Shown: piece by piece, positions 1-10,132 of the stretch | Position numbering within the stretch: position 1 is the first letter of the stretch | Layout of the letters: each line of letters starts with the position of its first letter | Source: Pseudogymnoascus destructans | Taxonomy: Eukaryota; Ascomycota; Leotiomycetes; Thelebolales; Thelebolaceae | Reading direction: 5' to 3' | Assembly: GCF_001641265.1 (NCBI RefSeq) | Contig: NW_020167541.1 | Location: 62,001-126,000 of the forward strand | DNA: 64,000 bases | The notes under the pieces: generated by a model | Seen by the model: only the letters and a program-made list of their open reading frames with translations | Told to the model about the DNA's origin: nothing | Database searches by the model: none | Translations under genes and position numbers: made by a program

Positions 1-1385
1 AGAAGATGAAGACCTCACTACATTCAGAACTCGATTTGGATCCTACAAATACAAGGTCATGCCCTTCGGACTCACAAATGGTCCAGCAACATTCCAGAGG
101 TACATGAATGAAACCCTCATGGATTACCTCAACCAATTCGTCACTGCATACATGGATAACATTCTTATCTACAGTGCTACTCGAGCGGAGCATACAGAGC
201 ACATAAGGAAAGTCCTACAGAAGCTTCGAGAAGCTGGACTGCAAGCAGATATCTCAAAATGTGAGTTTTTCGTCCAAGAAACCAAATTCCTAGGACTCAT
301 CGTGGGAGTCAATGGCATTCGCATGGACCCTGCAAAGGTTTCTACTATATTGGAATGGCGAACTCCAAAATCGCTCAGGGATATGCAAGCTTTCATTGGA
401 TTCTGCAATTTCTATCGAAGGTTCATCCGAAATTACTCCAGCATCATGAGGCCATTGGTGAACCTTACCAGAAAGGATCAGATATTCGAATGGACTCATG
501 CATGCCAAACTGCATTCGAGCTGTTGAAACAAACAGTCACAGAAGCTCCTGTCTTGAGGCATTTCGATAGAAACAAGACAGCCTATGTCGAAGCAGATTC
601 CTCAGACTTCATCTCATCAGGAGTCTTGTCACAAAAAGATGATCAAGGGGTTCTACATCCAGTGGCATACTTCTCGAAAAAGCTAGCACCTGCAGAATGC
701 AATTACGAGATATATGACAAGGAATTGCTTGCAATCATCAGATGTTTCGAAGCATGGAGACCAGAACTTGAAGGGACAGATTTTCCAGTCCAAGTCTTGT
801 CTGATCACAAAAGCTTGGAATACTTCATGTCCACCAAGAAGCTGACAAGAAGACAAGCTCGATGGGCTGAATTCCTCTCTCGATACAACTTCCAGATCAT
901 CTATAGGCCTGGGAAGCAAAATGGAAAAGCAGATGCTTTGACTCGAAGGCCTGGTGACAGACCAGAAGGCAATGATGAGGATGATCGACAAAAGCAACAG
1001 CTTCAGGTGTTGCTACCACCTTCGAGGCTACATCCAGACATTCAGAAACTCAAAGAACAAGGCCAAACAGCTCAGCTAGCTCCAGTGGAAACTCATATCA
1101 GAGAAATGACAATTCTTGAGAAAATCCAAAAGTCTCAACTGGAAGACAAATTCTGCAAGGCTACACTACAGAAGCTTGAGAATGGTGATCAAACAAGCAA
1201 AGAGGTTGCATTGGCTTATTGCGAACTCAAAAACGGCATGCTAGAATATCAAAATCGAGTTTGGGTGCCAGAAACCATTCAGGTGGACTTGTTGAGAGAA
1301 GTTCATGAACAACCTTCTATGGGACATCCAGGAGCTGGAAAGATGCTGCGAGTCATGAAACAGCACTATTACTGGCCAAACATGG
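1..1385 (+). mobile_element. Ty3/gypsy pol fragment (RT, RNase H, start of integrase), partial
   Basis: The reading frame is open from the left window edge, so the element starts outside. It encodes the C-terminal half of a Ty3/gypsy reverse transcriptase (LPFGL-like core read as MPFGLTNGPATFQRYMN), then RNase H (DSSDFISSGVLS, DKELLAII, LSDHKSLEYF, GKADALTRR) and the H..H part of the integrase zinc-binding domain (HEQPSMGHPGAGK, HYYWPNMA). The reverse transcriptase active site reads YMDN where an active enzyme has YxDD, so this copy is probably dead. The frame runs on to 1486 only by chance. From about 1386 the DNA is an inverted piece of a DDE transposase. The missing downstream part of such an integrase lies inverted at 12616-13170. 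Fragment of a fungal LTR retrotransposon, confident; family not named. Confidence 0.9.
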
Positions 1386-1775
1386 CCTCCTACTACAACC
1401 TCTTCCGTTCCTGTGAGCCAATTCTTGTAGCTCTCCCTCGAGGGGCTACTAAAACCCTCTGGAACCCGTTGTTTCCAGTACTGTAGCCCCTCTTCAACCC
1501 CCCTAAAAGCCGAGGGTTTTGGTGTAGAAACCCGTATAGGTAGAGGCGTAGGTGTAGGCATAGGAGCAGGCTGTGAGTACGTACATAGCTTTGCGAGAGC
1601 TATAATGTGGCTTACTGGCCAAATTCCTGCTTTCTGGAAAGCTGATATAATTGTAGACTCCTTAAAAGTCTGTAGCCACATTTTGGTAAGATCCCTCATA
1701 AAGGACTGTAGGTCATATGTAACATCCATATCACATATGGCAGCAAGCACAGCCTCTCTGTGCCAGTGCTTATAC
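1386..1775 (-). mobile_element. DDE (pogo/Fot-like) transposase fragment, inverted piece
   Basis: Read on the minus strand this encodes the segment from KHWHREAVLAAICDMDV through AFQKAGIWPVSHII to NWLTGTEEVVVGG, nearly identical to the longer copy at 45431-46443. The piece stops at the gypsy junction near 1385. At its other end it is cut by LTR-C at 1776, directly after the bases TATAC. The rest of the same protein (ELDLLAF...) resumes at 13171 on the plus strand, which is one of the two lines of evidence for an inversion. Non-functional fragment. Confidence 0.85.
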
Positions 1776-2331
1776 TGTAATGGTGGGTGCACCAGATGTG
1801 AGAATCTAGCCACCCAAGGAAGGGATGAATTTACTAAGACAACACACTGTCTTAGAAAACAGAGCCAAAGGGTCGTAGCTTAGACTATTCCACAACGCAG
1901 CAATCAGGTGTGTGATGTAGTGAAGTGGTTCAGACAAGTTGCAACAAATGTTGAGTCTGGGAACTCAGGGGTAAGTCAGAGGTTAACACCTCACTGACTT
2001 TTCAGAAACAAGGAGTAACAAGATGAATGCTTGGAAGCTTGGAAAAGACGTGGAAGTATGTGATAGTCGATTTACTGTATTGTCTGCTTGCCCTTCCTTA
2101 AGGAAAGGGCAATCCTATTTATGCTAAAGGAATGTAGTTCTCTCATTTTCCAAGACTTTCCATGACTTACCAGGCTTGGTAACTGTAGTTGACGTAAGAG
2201 AATCCCATAGAACCATCTCTTAGGTTCGTAGCCTATAGGAAGTAAAAGGAGGTCCAAGGTCAGAGTACCCCTATAGACAAATTATGTCATAGACAAATTA
2301 TGTCATAGACAAATTATGTCATAGACAAATT
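1776..2331 (+). repeat. LTR-C, left part, interrupted by a chromovirus
   Basis: Starts TGTAATGGTGGGTGCACC, like the LTR-C copies at 30607, 33761 and 36442 and, inverted, those ending at 38762 and 41443. It runs into a short array of AGACAAATTATGTCAT units, where the LTR-B chromovirus inserted with the 5-bp target duplication AAATT (2327-2331 and 10443-10447). The LTR continues at 10443. It landed in the DDE transposase fragment, but no matching target duplication is found at its far end, so at least one flank was rearranged. Confidence 0.85.
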
Positions 2332-2641
2332 TGTAAGGACACAGGGAATACGGCTCTCCGTAGGTGCATATGGGAGTGCGAGTCGGAGGTGATGCTGTAT
2401 TCTATCCTATAGGTCTACTACGAAGGATACAAAAAAGATAAAGGGGGAGCTTACAGCTTCCTACCCCTTAAATATCCGTCTCGGGTCCGACTCTAATCAA
2501 GCTTAGCGTACCCTCAGTACTACTTAGTCGGTAATCCGAATCGACCCCGACTCTAACCCCTATGTTGCTGTACTACTATGTTATCTACTGCGCGTCCCCT
2601 TAGGGGTCCGAATGCACCCCGTGTAAGGAGGCATCCTTACA
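2332..2641 (-). repeat. LTR-B, 3' LTR of the chromovirus
   Basis: 310 bp with 8-bp inverted termini TGTAAGGA/TCCTTACA. It differs from the other LTR at one position (CTCAGTAC here, CTCGGTAC near 10316). The left flank AAATT matches the right flank of the other LTR. Confidence 0.95.
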
Positions 2642-2653
2642 TTACCCCCCGCC
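2642..2653 (-). promoter_or_regulatory. Polypurine tract of the chromovirus
   Basis: On the element's sense (minus) strand the bases next to the 3' LTR read GGCGGGGGGTAA. This is the expected place and composition for the plus-strand primer of an LTR retrotransposon. Confidence 0.7.
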
Positions 2654-2998
2654 TTAAGGAAGTGCTTTGTCCTCAATGCACGTGGCATAGTATCGCGACC
2701 GAGGAGTGTCCGAGTGTAGGCCCTAACCGTAGTCTTTGTTATGGGAAACGTATGGCTGAATGCGTAAATTGGGAGTGGTGCTTTAATCGTAATAAAGGGT
2801 ATTTAGGCAGGTCCGAATGCACCCCGTGAGGTGTCCGAGGGTAGCAGTAAGCGTCGCGAATTTCTCAGTTACTGTGCGCGCGCTAATCCATCTCAGAGAT
2901 TCATTGTTGTAAGCGGATGTTATGAAGCAACTGGTTCCGCCCACATTTCGAAGCTTCTTTTACCACAACAACGCTCACGAACCCCCCTCCCGAGAACA

Positions 2999-3049
2999 GT
3001 AAGTGGCCCCGTCTGTTCGAATATTGTATACTAACTGATTGTTTCATAG
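2999..3049 (+). other. Probable 5'-UTR intron of the antisense gene
   Basis: GTAAGT donor at 2999, a perfect TACTAAC branch site near 3029-3035 and a TTTCATAG acceptor ending at 3049: 51 nt in all, a textbook fungal intron. Reading on from the upstream exon soon meets a stop, so I place it in the 5' leader of the gene below. It shows that transcripts run rightwards, antisense to the retroelement. Confidence 0.6.
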
Positions 3050-3158
3050 AAACAAAACCAATACCCAGACGATCGCGTAGGTGATGGTTGCGCGTCGACG
3101 CGCGGGTGATAACTCCTGTGGCTTGGCTGATGGTTCCGTAGGAACCCATTCCGCGACG

Positions 3159-3895
3159 ATGCCGGTGCCCCCTCCTCCCGGGGCCCTTACTGCAGCCTTC
3201 CGCACTTTGTGCATGCGCTGCGTCCGCCGCAAGGCGAAGGTGGGAGCGGGCGAGCCCGCCCACGACTGTGTTTGGAGCGCCTCGAGCTCCAAATGCAACC
3301 ACTGTGTGGGCCAAAAGGCCAATTGTGTTCCGGTGAGTTGTCGGGTGGCCTACGGCCTCGTGTTTTGGTTTCTGTGGCTGACCTTGTGGGGATAGATGGC
3401 CTGGTTCCTAGCCGACGAATACCAGGCGATTGTCGACGCCGAAACGTCAACCAACCCCGATCCCGCCGCCGCGAAGGCTGCTGCCGCGGAGGCAGTTCGG
3501 GTGGCCAACCTCACGGCCGCCAATATGCCGAAGTTTCGCTCTCCGGCCGAGGCTTCGGCCTACATGGAGAGCATGGCTCTCCGCAACGCCGTCGAGGACG
3601 GCCTGCGCGTAAGTCTACCCCTTGTGTTATGTCTTGTTTTGGAACTGACGCTGTGAAGCGTGTCCGCCAGGCGGTGATGGCGATGGGGAGGGATACGGCC
3701 GCGCTCCTCGAGGGGCAGGGCTCCTTGCTGGAGGGCCTGGAGTCCTCCCTGAAGGGGGTGGGGAAGTCGGTGGTGGCGGCGGTGGACAAGGTGTCCGTGG
3801 TCGTGGCGGCGGGGCCCCGCGGCCAGAAGAGAAAGAGGGGGGAGGAAGATGGGGATGAGGCGGCGGAGGGGACGTTCTCCGCGCCCATTGGATGA
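3159..3895 (+). CDS. Antisense gene in the chromovirus: Zn2Cys6-like protein, spliced
   Basis: Predicted exons 3159-3332, 3396-3608 and 3659-3895 (207 aa). Both introns are GT-AG (GTGAGT...GATAG and GTAAGT...GAAG) with CTGAC branch sites, and all junctions are in phase 0. The start could also be 3081 or 3084; 3159 gives MPVPPPP. Near the N-terminus six cysteines are spaced C-x2-C-x15-C-x8-C-x2-C-x6-C (CMRC, HDC, CNHC, NC). This resembles a fungal Zn2Cys6 cluster with a lengthened first loop. An alanine-rich helical middle follows, then a leucine/valine-rich helix and a basic KRKR tail. The gene faces the end of pol (stop 4057), leaving 161 bp between convergent ends. Function unknown; a DNA- or RNA-binding regulator is only inferred. 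It is not part of gag-pol. Confidence 0.72.
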
Positions 3896-4056
3896 GACTC
3901 TGTGTCGGAGGGAACTCGGGCTGGGCTCTTTGCGTGGGGTCGCTTCGACCCTTCGTCTCACATGGTGGTAGCCGCTTGTTGCGACGCCGGTGGGACGTTT
4001 GGGAAGGGTGGCTCCCGCAAGAGCCCGGGACGAGTGTGCCCTGGCTCAGAGGGTAT

Positions 4057-5710
4057 TTAGTTTAGATTCGTGGGTAGCAACGAGTCTGTTTTTTCTGCTT
4101 TGCCGTGCCTTCCATGACCGTAGCTTGGCCCGCCCGTCTCCCATGCCGTGATCCATCCGGGTAAGTCCTTCGGCGGTCCTGGTAGGTTGGGGTATTCCAT
4201 GTGGAACTCTCGAAGCTTGAGCGGAGAGTTCTCGAAATTGGCTGCCGGGTACCACTCCGGGTCGGGGTCAAATCCTACCCAGCTCACCTGGTATTGTAGC
4301 TGCCGGCGGCGAAGTCTCACAGCGAGGATCTTTTCCACTTGCCATTCTTCTAGGCCGTTAATGACTTCGCTGCTAGGCTCTGGTGGTGCTTGCCCAGGTA
4401 AGGGGTTACTCGGAGCTTTAATGAGTACGTCCGGCGAGAATACATCGTGTATTTGAGACCCAGTGGGTAGTCGTAATCGGAATGCGTGACCGACCTGTTC
4501 CAATACCATATACGGTCCGACCCATTGTTGCCCTAGCTTACGGCTAGGACGGGTATTTTTGAGATTCTTCGTCGAGAGGTAGACCTTGTCTCCTACGCTC
4601 CAATCGACAGCTCTTCGGCGTCGATTAGCATGCCTTGACATCTCTTCTTGCGCTTTCGCCATATTTCTTTTGGCGTATTCCCAGGCGGTGTGCATACGAG
4701 TAGCCACCTCCTTAGCTTCGTCTTGGTTCAGAGTTTCTCGGGGGGTGGTTCCCTTTGGTGTGTTCCAATCCCAACTGGTACGGGGATCCGTTCCGTACTT
4801 GAGTCGATACGGGGTCATCCCGATCGATGCGTGAGGGAGCGTCATCTGGACCCGATCCATGATAGGGATGAGCTCGCTCCAATTATCCTGGTAATAGGAT
4901 ACGAATGGGCGCAGTCTCTGATCGATATATCGGTTCATGATTTCCGTCTGTCCGTCGGTCTGCTTATGATAAGCCGTCGACAGCTTGATCTTGACGCCGA
5001 TGATCCGGCAGAACTCGTGCCAGAAGGACGACACGAATTGGGGTCCGCGATCACTAATGATCGACACCGGGGTATGTCCGAATCGATAAATCCATTCGAT
5101 GAATAGCTGCGCCATTTGCCGTGCATCCGTAGTCTTGTGGCACGGTATGGTTACCGAACTCTTCCCGAGGCGCTCCATGAACACTAGGATGCTGTCGTAT
5201 CTGTGCTTGTCCCTGGGGAACTCCTTAAAGTCCATCGTAAGGTGTTGCATAGGGTAGTCGGGGACCGGTAGGGGGTGAAGGAAACCCTGTTGCTTCGTGA
5301 CATTGGTGTGCGATAGGCGGCATGTCATGCAATTGCGTACGTACCGTGAGCAGTCCGCTTCCATACCGACCCAATGATACTTTGGGGCGAGCAACTGGTA
5401 GGTCTTCCTGCCACTTGGGTGTGCGGTCGACACTTGGTCGTGTGCCTCCCGGATGAGTTTCGTACAAAGCTCTGTGTGACGGTTCACACATAGGCGGTCT
5501 TTGTACAGGAGGAGTTGGTCGGCTAGGGCGTACCCATCCGGTAGGGGTTGTTTCGCGCGTGTCTCGGCGAACGACTTCCGGTTGTCTACGCATAGTGCCT
5601 CAATCAGATCGAAGGGCATCTGCGTTTTCAGGGGGTCGATGGCATTAATCGATGCTACATAACTGTCGGCCAACTCGGCACTGATACGGGGGTGTAGGCG
5701 GGCCAAGTAA
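4057..5710 (-). pseudogene. Chromovirus integrase and chromodomain (3' part of pol)
   Basis: Encodes the H-H-C-C zinc-binding domain (HPSGRKTYQLL, CMTC), the integrase catalytic core (TMDFKEFPRD, IISDRGPQFVSSFW, KQTDGQTEIMNRY, giving the D, D and E), the GPY-like region (VGDKVYLSTKNLK, LGQQWVGPYMVLE) and a chromodomain (EKILAVRLRRRQLQYQVSW, DPEWYPAANF). A single-base shift near 5710 separates it from the upstream reverse transcriptase frame, so pol is broken here. Chromodomains steer integration to particular chromatin in this clade (family knowledge). The C-terminus faces the antisense gene. Confidence 0.92.
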
Positions 5711-7140
5711 CACCCTCGCACGACTGTCTAACTTGACTTTTTGCTGCATTACGAGGTCTTGGCCTCTTCGGCTTAGAATATCCGCCTTCTGGTTATTCTT
5801 ACCTGCCGTATACGTAATGTGGAAGTTGAAGTCGGAGAGTAGCTCCATCCACCGTACCTGCTTCACGGTGAGAACCTTCGTGGTCATGAAGTATTCCAGC
5901 GATCGGTGGTCCGTATAGACGTCCACCCGGTGTGTCACCGAAGCCAACTCGGGTCTCCATTTCGCGAACGCTTTCACGATTGCGAACAGTTCTTTGTCGT
6001 GGATCTCCCAGTTGATCTCGTGGCCGGTTAGTACGTGGCTATAGAAGCTTACTGGGTACCAGAGCTTGTCCGGGTGCTCCTGTGATAGCACGCCGGCGAC
6101 GACTCCGTCTGAGGAATCGGTCTCCAGCTTCGTAGGCAATTCGGGGTCGAAGTGGTGAAGTGCCTGGACTGTTAAGAGTTGTCGTCGCAATTCCTCAAAA
6201 GCGTTCTCACACTCCTCAGTCCATAGGAACGGCTCCGAGGGGCTTGTGATAGTGGTTAGGGGCTTGGCTATTTTCCCAAAGTTCCATATGAACTGGCGGT
6301 AGAAGCCACAGAAGCCTAGGTAAGACTTTACACCGGTGACGGTGGTTGGTCTGATCCAGTTACGGAGTGGTTCGATCTTATCAGGGTCCGCTTCCACCCC
6401 GGAAGTGGTCAGTATGTAACCCAGGTACTTCGTACGGGTAACGTCAAACTCGCATTTCTTAATGTCGGCTTGGAGTCCGGCTTCTCGTAGTCGCTGTAAG
6501 ACTTTATGTACATGATCTACGTGTTCCGAAGGGTCTTCGGAGTATATTAGGATGTCGTCTAGGTAGGCAGTACAGAAATCATCCAAGTACGACATGAGAA
6601 CATCGTTCATGTACCTCTGATAGGTTGCGGGACCGTTGGTTAGGCCAAACGGTAGCACTTTACATTTGTAGGATCCGTAACGAGTCCGAAAGGTCGTGTA
6701 CTCTTCAGAGTCGGGATGCATCCGTATACGATGGAAAGCTTGTCGGATGTCGAGCTTCATGAAGATCTTCGCTTTTGACACCCGGCCGAGCAATTCATCG
6801 ATGCGCGGAATGGGATACGGGTCGTTACGAGTGAGGCCATTCAGCTTCCGGTAGTCGATACAAAATCTCAGTTTCCCATCCGCTTTCTTAACAAATAGTA
6901 TAGGCGACGCAAAGGGGCTATCGCTATTGGCGATGAAGCCCTTGTCGAGGTGCTCCAACAGGTATTGCTTAGTAGCCTTTAGCTCCTCGGTGCTTTGTCG
7001 GTAGAGCGGTGAAAAGGCGTTTGGTAAGGGGGCCTCGAGCTGTATCCTGTGATCGTATATGCGGTGTGGTGGAAGGCGATCTGATTCCGACTTCGAGAAG
7101 ACGTCGGCATAGTTTCGATGCACAAACGGGAGCTTCTCCT
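5711..7140 (-). pseudogene. Chromovirus reverse transcriptase and RNase H (middle of pol)
   Basis: Contains all reverse transcriptase blocks, including FVKKADGKLRFCIDYRKLN, LPFGLTNGPATYQRYMN and an intact active site (TAYLDDILIYS). RNase H follows (ETDSSDGVVAGVLS, HDKELFAIVKAF, VYTDHRSLEYF, NNQKADILSRR). One frameshift at about 7140 separates it from the protease linker, and another near 5710 from integrase. Apart from these the domain appears complete, consistent with a young copy. Confidence 0.93.
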
Positions 7141-7644
7141 GGATGAGTCCTCTTCCGATTCTCTCTGCCGAAGGATCTGATCAATTTCATATATACTAGC
7201 CTGGAAGAACTCGGCGTCGCTCCGCATCATCTCATGATAGAAGGCATTCGCACTAATCTCGCAGATCTGCACCGGCGCAAACCCATGCGTTGGCGTCCTC
7301 TTCGGTGGTCGTGACGGAGGATCCTCCTCCTTCCGAGGTGTGCTCGGTGGGGAGTCGGTGATTTCTTCGTAGTCCGAAATTATCACTTTCATTTCCATCG
7401 GGCGTCCGCCTGCGCGGCGTCTGTCTTCGTGTTGGATGGCGGCATCCCTACGATTCGCATCCGACTGGTGTGCCGGATGTCGAATGGACGTTTCGCGCGA
7501 GTGGTAGGGCAAGGTGATCTCCTTGCTCCAGCTAGGAGTTGGCGGGTACTCCTTTGGCCATACTAGCCAGCTCTTTGCAGAGTCGAGTAGTATTCGGAAG
7601 CGGCTGAAAAGCTTCCTCCCAATTATCACATCTTGCGCTCCGAG
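7141..7644 (-). pseudogene. Chromovirus protease-RT linker, separated from protease by a solo LTR
   Basis: This frame starts right after the solo LTR-A and reads DVIIGRKLFSRFRILLD, which joins on directly to the protease ending FVLLDLG at 8120 if the LTR and one CCGAG copy are ignored. The remainder is a low-complexity linker ending near 7140, where a one-base shift breaks into the reverse transcriptase frame. Confidence 0.85.
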
Positions 7645-8119
7645 TGTTACGACGGAACAAGAAGGCTGGCCAACTACAGGACAGGAAGGAGGGAGGTCGC
7701 ATGAGACCGGCCCTGGTACCTGGAGGGGCAGCGGGGAATAGTAGTTCCGAAAGTATCACGTGACGGACTCGCAGGATGATGAGAAGAGTCCTAAGAGTCC
7801 AGGACTCCGAGGACTCGAGTGAGTTCCCAGGAGTCCACTAGGCACGTGATGGACTCGCAGGATGATGAGAAGAGTCCTAAGAGTCCAGGACTCCGAGGAC
7901 TCGAGTGAGTTCCCAAGAGTCCACTAGGCACGACGCCACTATATAAGTAGATAGTATTTCCTTAGATAGGAGCTTCGTGCTCAACTCAATACAGTATTTG
8001 TTATATACTAGTAACGTGTTACTTGAAGCCTTTGTGTCTGATCCCCTGCCTCCTCTGATAAGTAAACCTTTACGCAAGAGAACCTCTGTGTCTTCTATCG
8101 TTTAGAAGTCAGCGTTACA
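7645..8119 (+). repeat. Solo LTR-A inside the chromovirus
   Basis: 475 bp, TGTTACGACGG...GTCAGCGTTACA, flanked by a perfect 5-bp duplication CCGAG (7640-7644 and 8120-8124). It is therefore a clean insertion later reduced to one LTR. Its left half contains two tandem copies of an 87-bp unit starting CACGTGA (7756 and 7843). A TATATAAG box near 7940 is the likely core promoter. The same LTR bounds the big palindrome (30969-31443, 43761-44235). Confidence 0.95.
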
Positions 8120-8532
8120 CCGAGGTCCAGGAGCACAAAGGGGCAGTTATATATTCGGCGTCCTTCGACTGTTAAGTGCAACCGAATATACTCCGATACG
8201 TGACTTTGGATTTTTCGCTGAAAACCACGTATGGGTACAGAGTAGGGCAGTTTCCGTATGGGGCTCTGAAGTGCCTTCGACAGTCGTAGCGCGAAGGGCT
8301 TGTTGATGACGAGGTATCCGTTTGCTCCTGTGTCTGCGAGAGCCTTCGTTTGCACACCGAGTCCGTTCAGACTCAGCGTCGTGTCGACTAAGAACTGGGT
8401 TCCGCCCAAGAGTTCTTGTAGGTCGAGATCTCGCAGATCACATTTGCGTAGACCTAGGAAGGAGCCTTTCCCTAGGCCTCGTCGTTTTCCTCCAGGGACG
8501 CATCCGATTGGAGTTCGACTGCCTCCTCCCAC
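8120..8532 (-). pseudogene. Chromovirus aspartic protease, interrupted at its C-terminus
   Basis: Contains the retropepsin active site ALADTGANGYLVI and the flap/C-terminal segment ending YNCPFVLLDLG, where the solo LTR-A begins. The frame is -1 relative to gag, and the two overlap by about 60 nt (8472-8532). A -1 ribosomal frameshift is therefore expected. The candidate site is GGAAAAC near 8483-8490, not a perfect XXXYYYZ heptamer. Confidence 0.88.
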
Positions 8533-9854
8533 TGCTCTTCGGGTTCAGGGGCTTCGCGGTCAATCTCTTTGACTGTGGGGTTGAGCGGGCACCTGTCCTG
8601 GAAATGACCGGGCTTCCCGCATTTGAAACAGTTTCCGGACGCAGCCGGCACGGCGGTCCGCACGCGACCTGTTATGTCCGGCTTGGGGGCGGTGGGTATG
8701 AAAGGAGTCCTCTGGAAGGAACCCAACGGACTTCTTGTCGTCTTCGGTGGTTGGGTCTTGGCGGCCTCCACAGGCGGGAACCTGGATTAGCCGAGGCGGG
8801 CCCGTCCTGGGAAGTTCGACTCGCCGCTCTTGGACTGGGAGCTCAACTCGCCGTTCCTGCGTCGCTCTTGGTCGAAGGCGGTTAAGGCTCGGACCATGGT
8901 GAGGTAATCGCCTTTCCATTGGTCCTTCACGACCGCCACGCGGCTGCGGAATTGCGGTGTGAGCTTGTTCCACATATACCGAAACCACTCCGATTGTGAT
9001 ACTTGTCCCGTAATCGCCGCACTTTGGAAGCGGGCTTTGAACTCGGGGAAGGTTTCGTGTAAGTGACCCTTTTCGCCCATCTGCATATCGTCGAATTCGT
9101 TCCGGGCCTGTTCGGTCTCATTACCCGTAAGGTAATATGATCCTAATAGGTTCATCATTTCGTCTGCGCTCTGGAAGCCATGCGTATCCGATAGGTATTG
9201 GGGTTCCAGATATTTCTTTGCCAGGCCGGTCATAGTTCCCCATATCAACGCTCTTCTCGAGACGTCGGTAGGGTAGTGGTCCTCATTGACTACAAGTCGG
9301 TCCCGAATGGACGCGCTCCATTGCATAAAGGTATGTTCTATCCCATCGCTGAGCGCCGTAATCTTCTCAGAGATGGTGGATTTCTTGTAACGGTTCGGAG
9401 GGTCCACGGTGTACTGTCGGGGTAGACCCGGGATTGAAGGAGAGCGCGCATTGTCGACAGGTGGCAGTCGAACGGTGCCGGGCGTGTTTCGCATTGTCGG
9501 TGCAGGCTGTTCGTCTTCGTCGGCCTCAATGGTGCGCACTGGGGCGTCGGCAGCCGGTGGTGGCGTAGACGGTATTCGGGTCTGGCTAGCTACGAGGCTG
9601 GCTACCATCGCCTTGAGCTCCCGCATCTCGTTCTCGAGGTTCGCTATGCGATCCGGGGGGCTTTCGGATGGCCCTGCGGTCGTGCCCGCTGTGGCGGTTT
9701 GCCTAGTTGTCATTCGTAGCGGTTGACCGTCATTATCGGGTGGTGGGTTTTGTGTCGTCTTGCGCGACATCTTGATTCGGGGGTGTATCGAGTCGCAGTC
9801 GATACGGAAGAGTTTGACTTCCGGTAGCTCGTAGCTATCAACACTCTTGTTCAC
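8472..9854 (-). pseudogene. Chromovirus gag with premature stop
   Basis: Starts MNKSVDSYELPEVKLF and includes a capsid region (MQWSASIRDRLVVNEDHYP, FPEFKARFQSAAITG, SEWFRYMWNKL). A CCHC zinc knuckle (CFKCGKPGHFQDRC) follows, and then an acidic tail ending at 8472. A TAA at 8787-8789 interrupts it between capsid and knuckle; downstream the same frame is open, so this is one point change (CAA to TAA is the simplest). That cytosine is in a CpA context, the type targeted by repeat-induced point mutation, but one site is no proof. Coat protein of the retrotransposon particle. Confidence 0.9.
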
Positions 9855-10117
9855 AATTGCCTCTGTGCTTGAGGGGGTTCTTTAGGATCTCGTATCCTAT
9901 TCGGCGCCAACGCGTCGGCGACTTTACCAGCTTGCTCTGCAGGATCAAACCCTGATCCACTGGCTGTCCGTGAGTTCTCTGGGGTCACGGCTATTTGGAG
10001 TCATCCGGTCTCTACTTCGAAATGTCACCGAGTCGCGGTCGGTGGTGTTTCGACAGTTCTCCTGAGTCGTTCCGGTTGTGGGATATTATTTAGGTACGGC
10101 CGTCCCCGGCAGGCGTG

Positions 10118-10130
10118 ATCTTTTTTGTAT
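10118..10130 (-). promoter_or_regulatory. Predicted self-primer binding site of the chromovirus
   Basis: Two bases after the 5' LTR the sense strand reads ATACAAAAAAGAT. This is the exact reverse complement of ATCTTTTTTGTAT inside the same LTR (10228-10240), about 30 bp downstream of a TATTTAA box. No TGG-type tRNA primer site is seen next to the LTR. It fits the Tf1/sushi mechanism, in which the mRNA 5' end folds back to prime reverse transcription. Confidence 0.75.
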
Positions 10131-10132
10131 AA

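Noticed and set aside
2072..2257. Recurring 61-aa frame MDLLLLPIGYEPKRWF in every LTR-C copy
   Set aside because: It recurs only because the LTR recurs, and sits in a region with direct repeats. No sign of coding beyond the open frame; the copies are too similar to test selection by eye.
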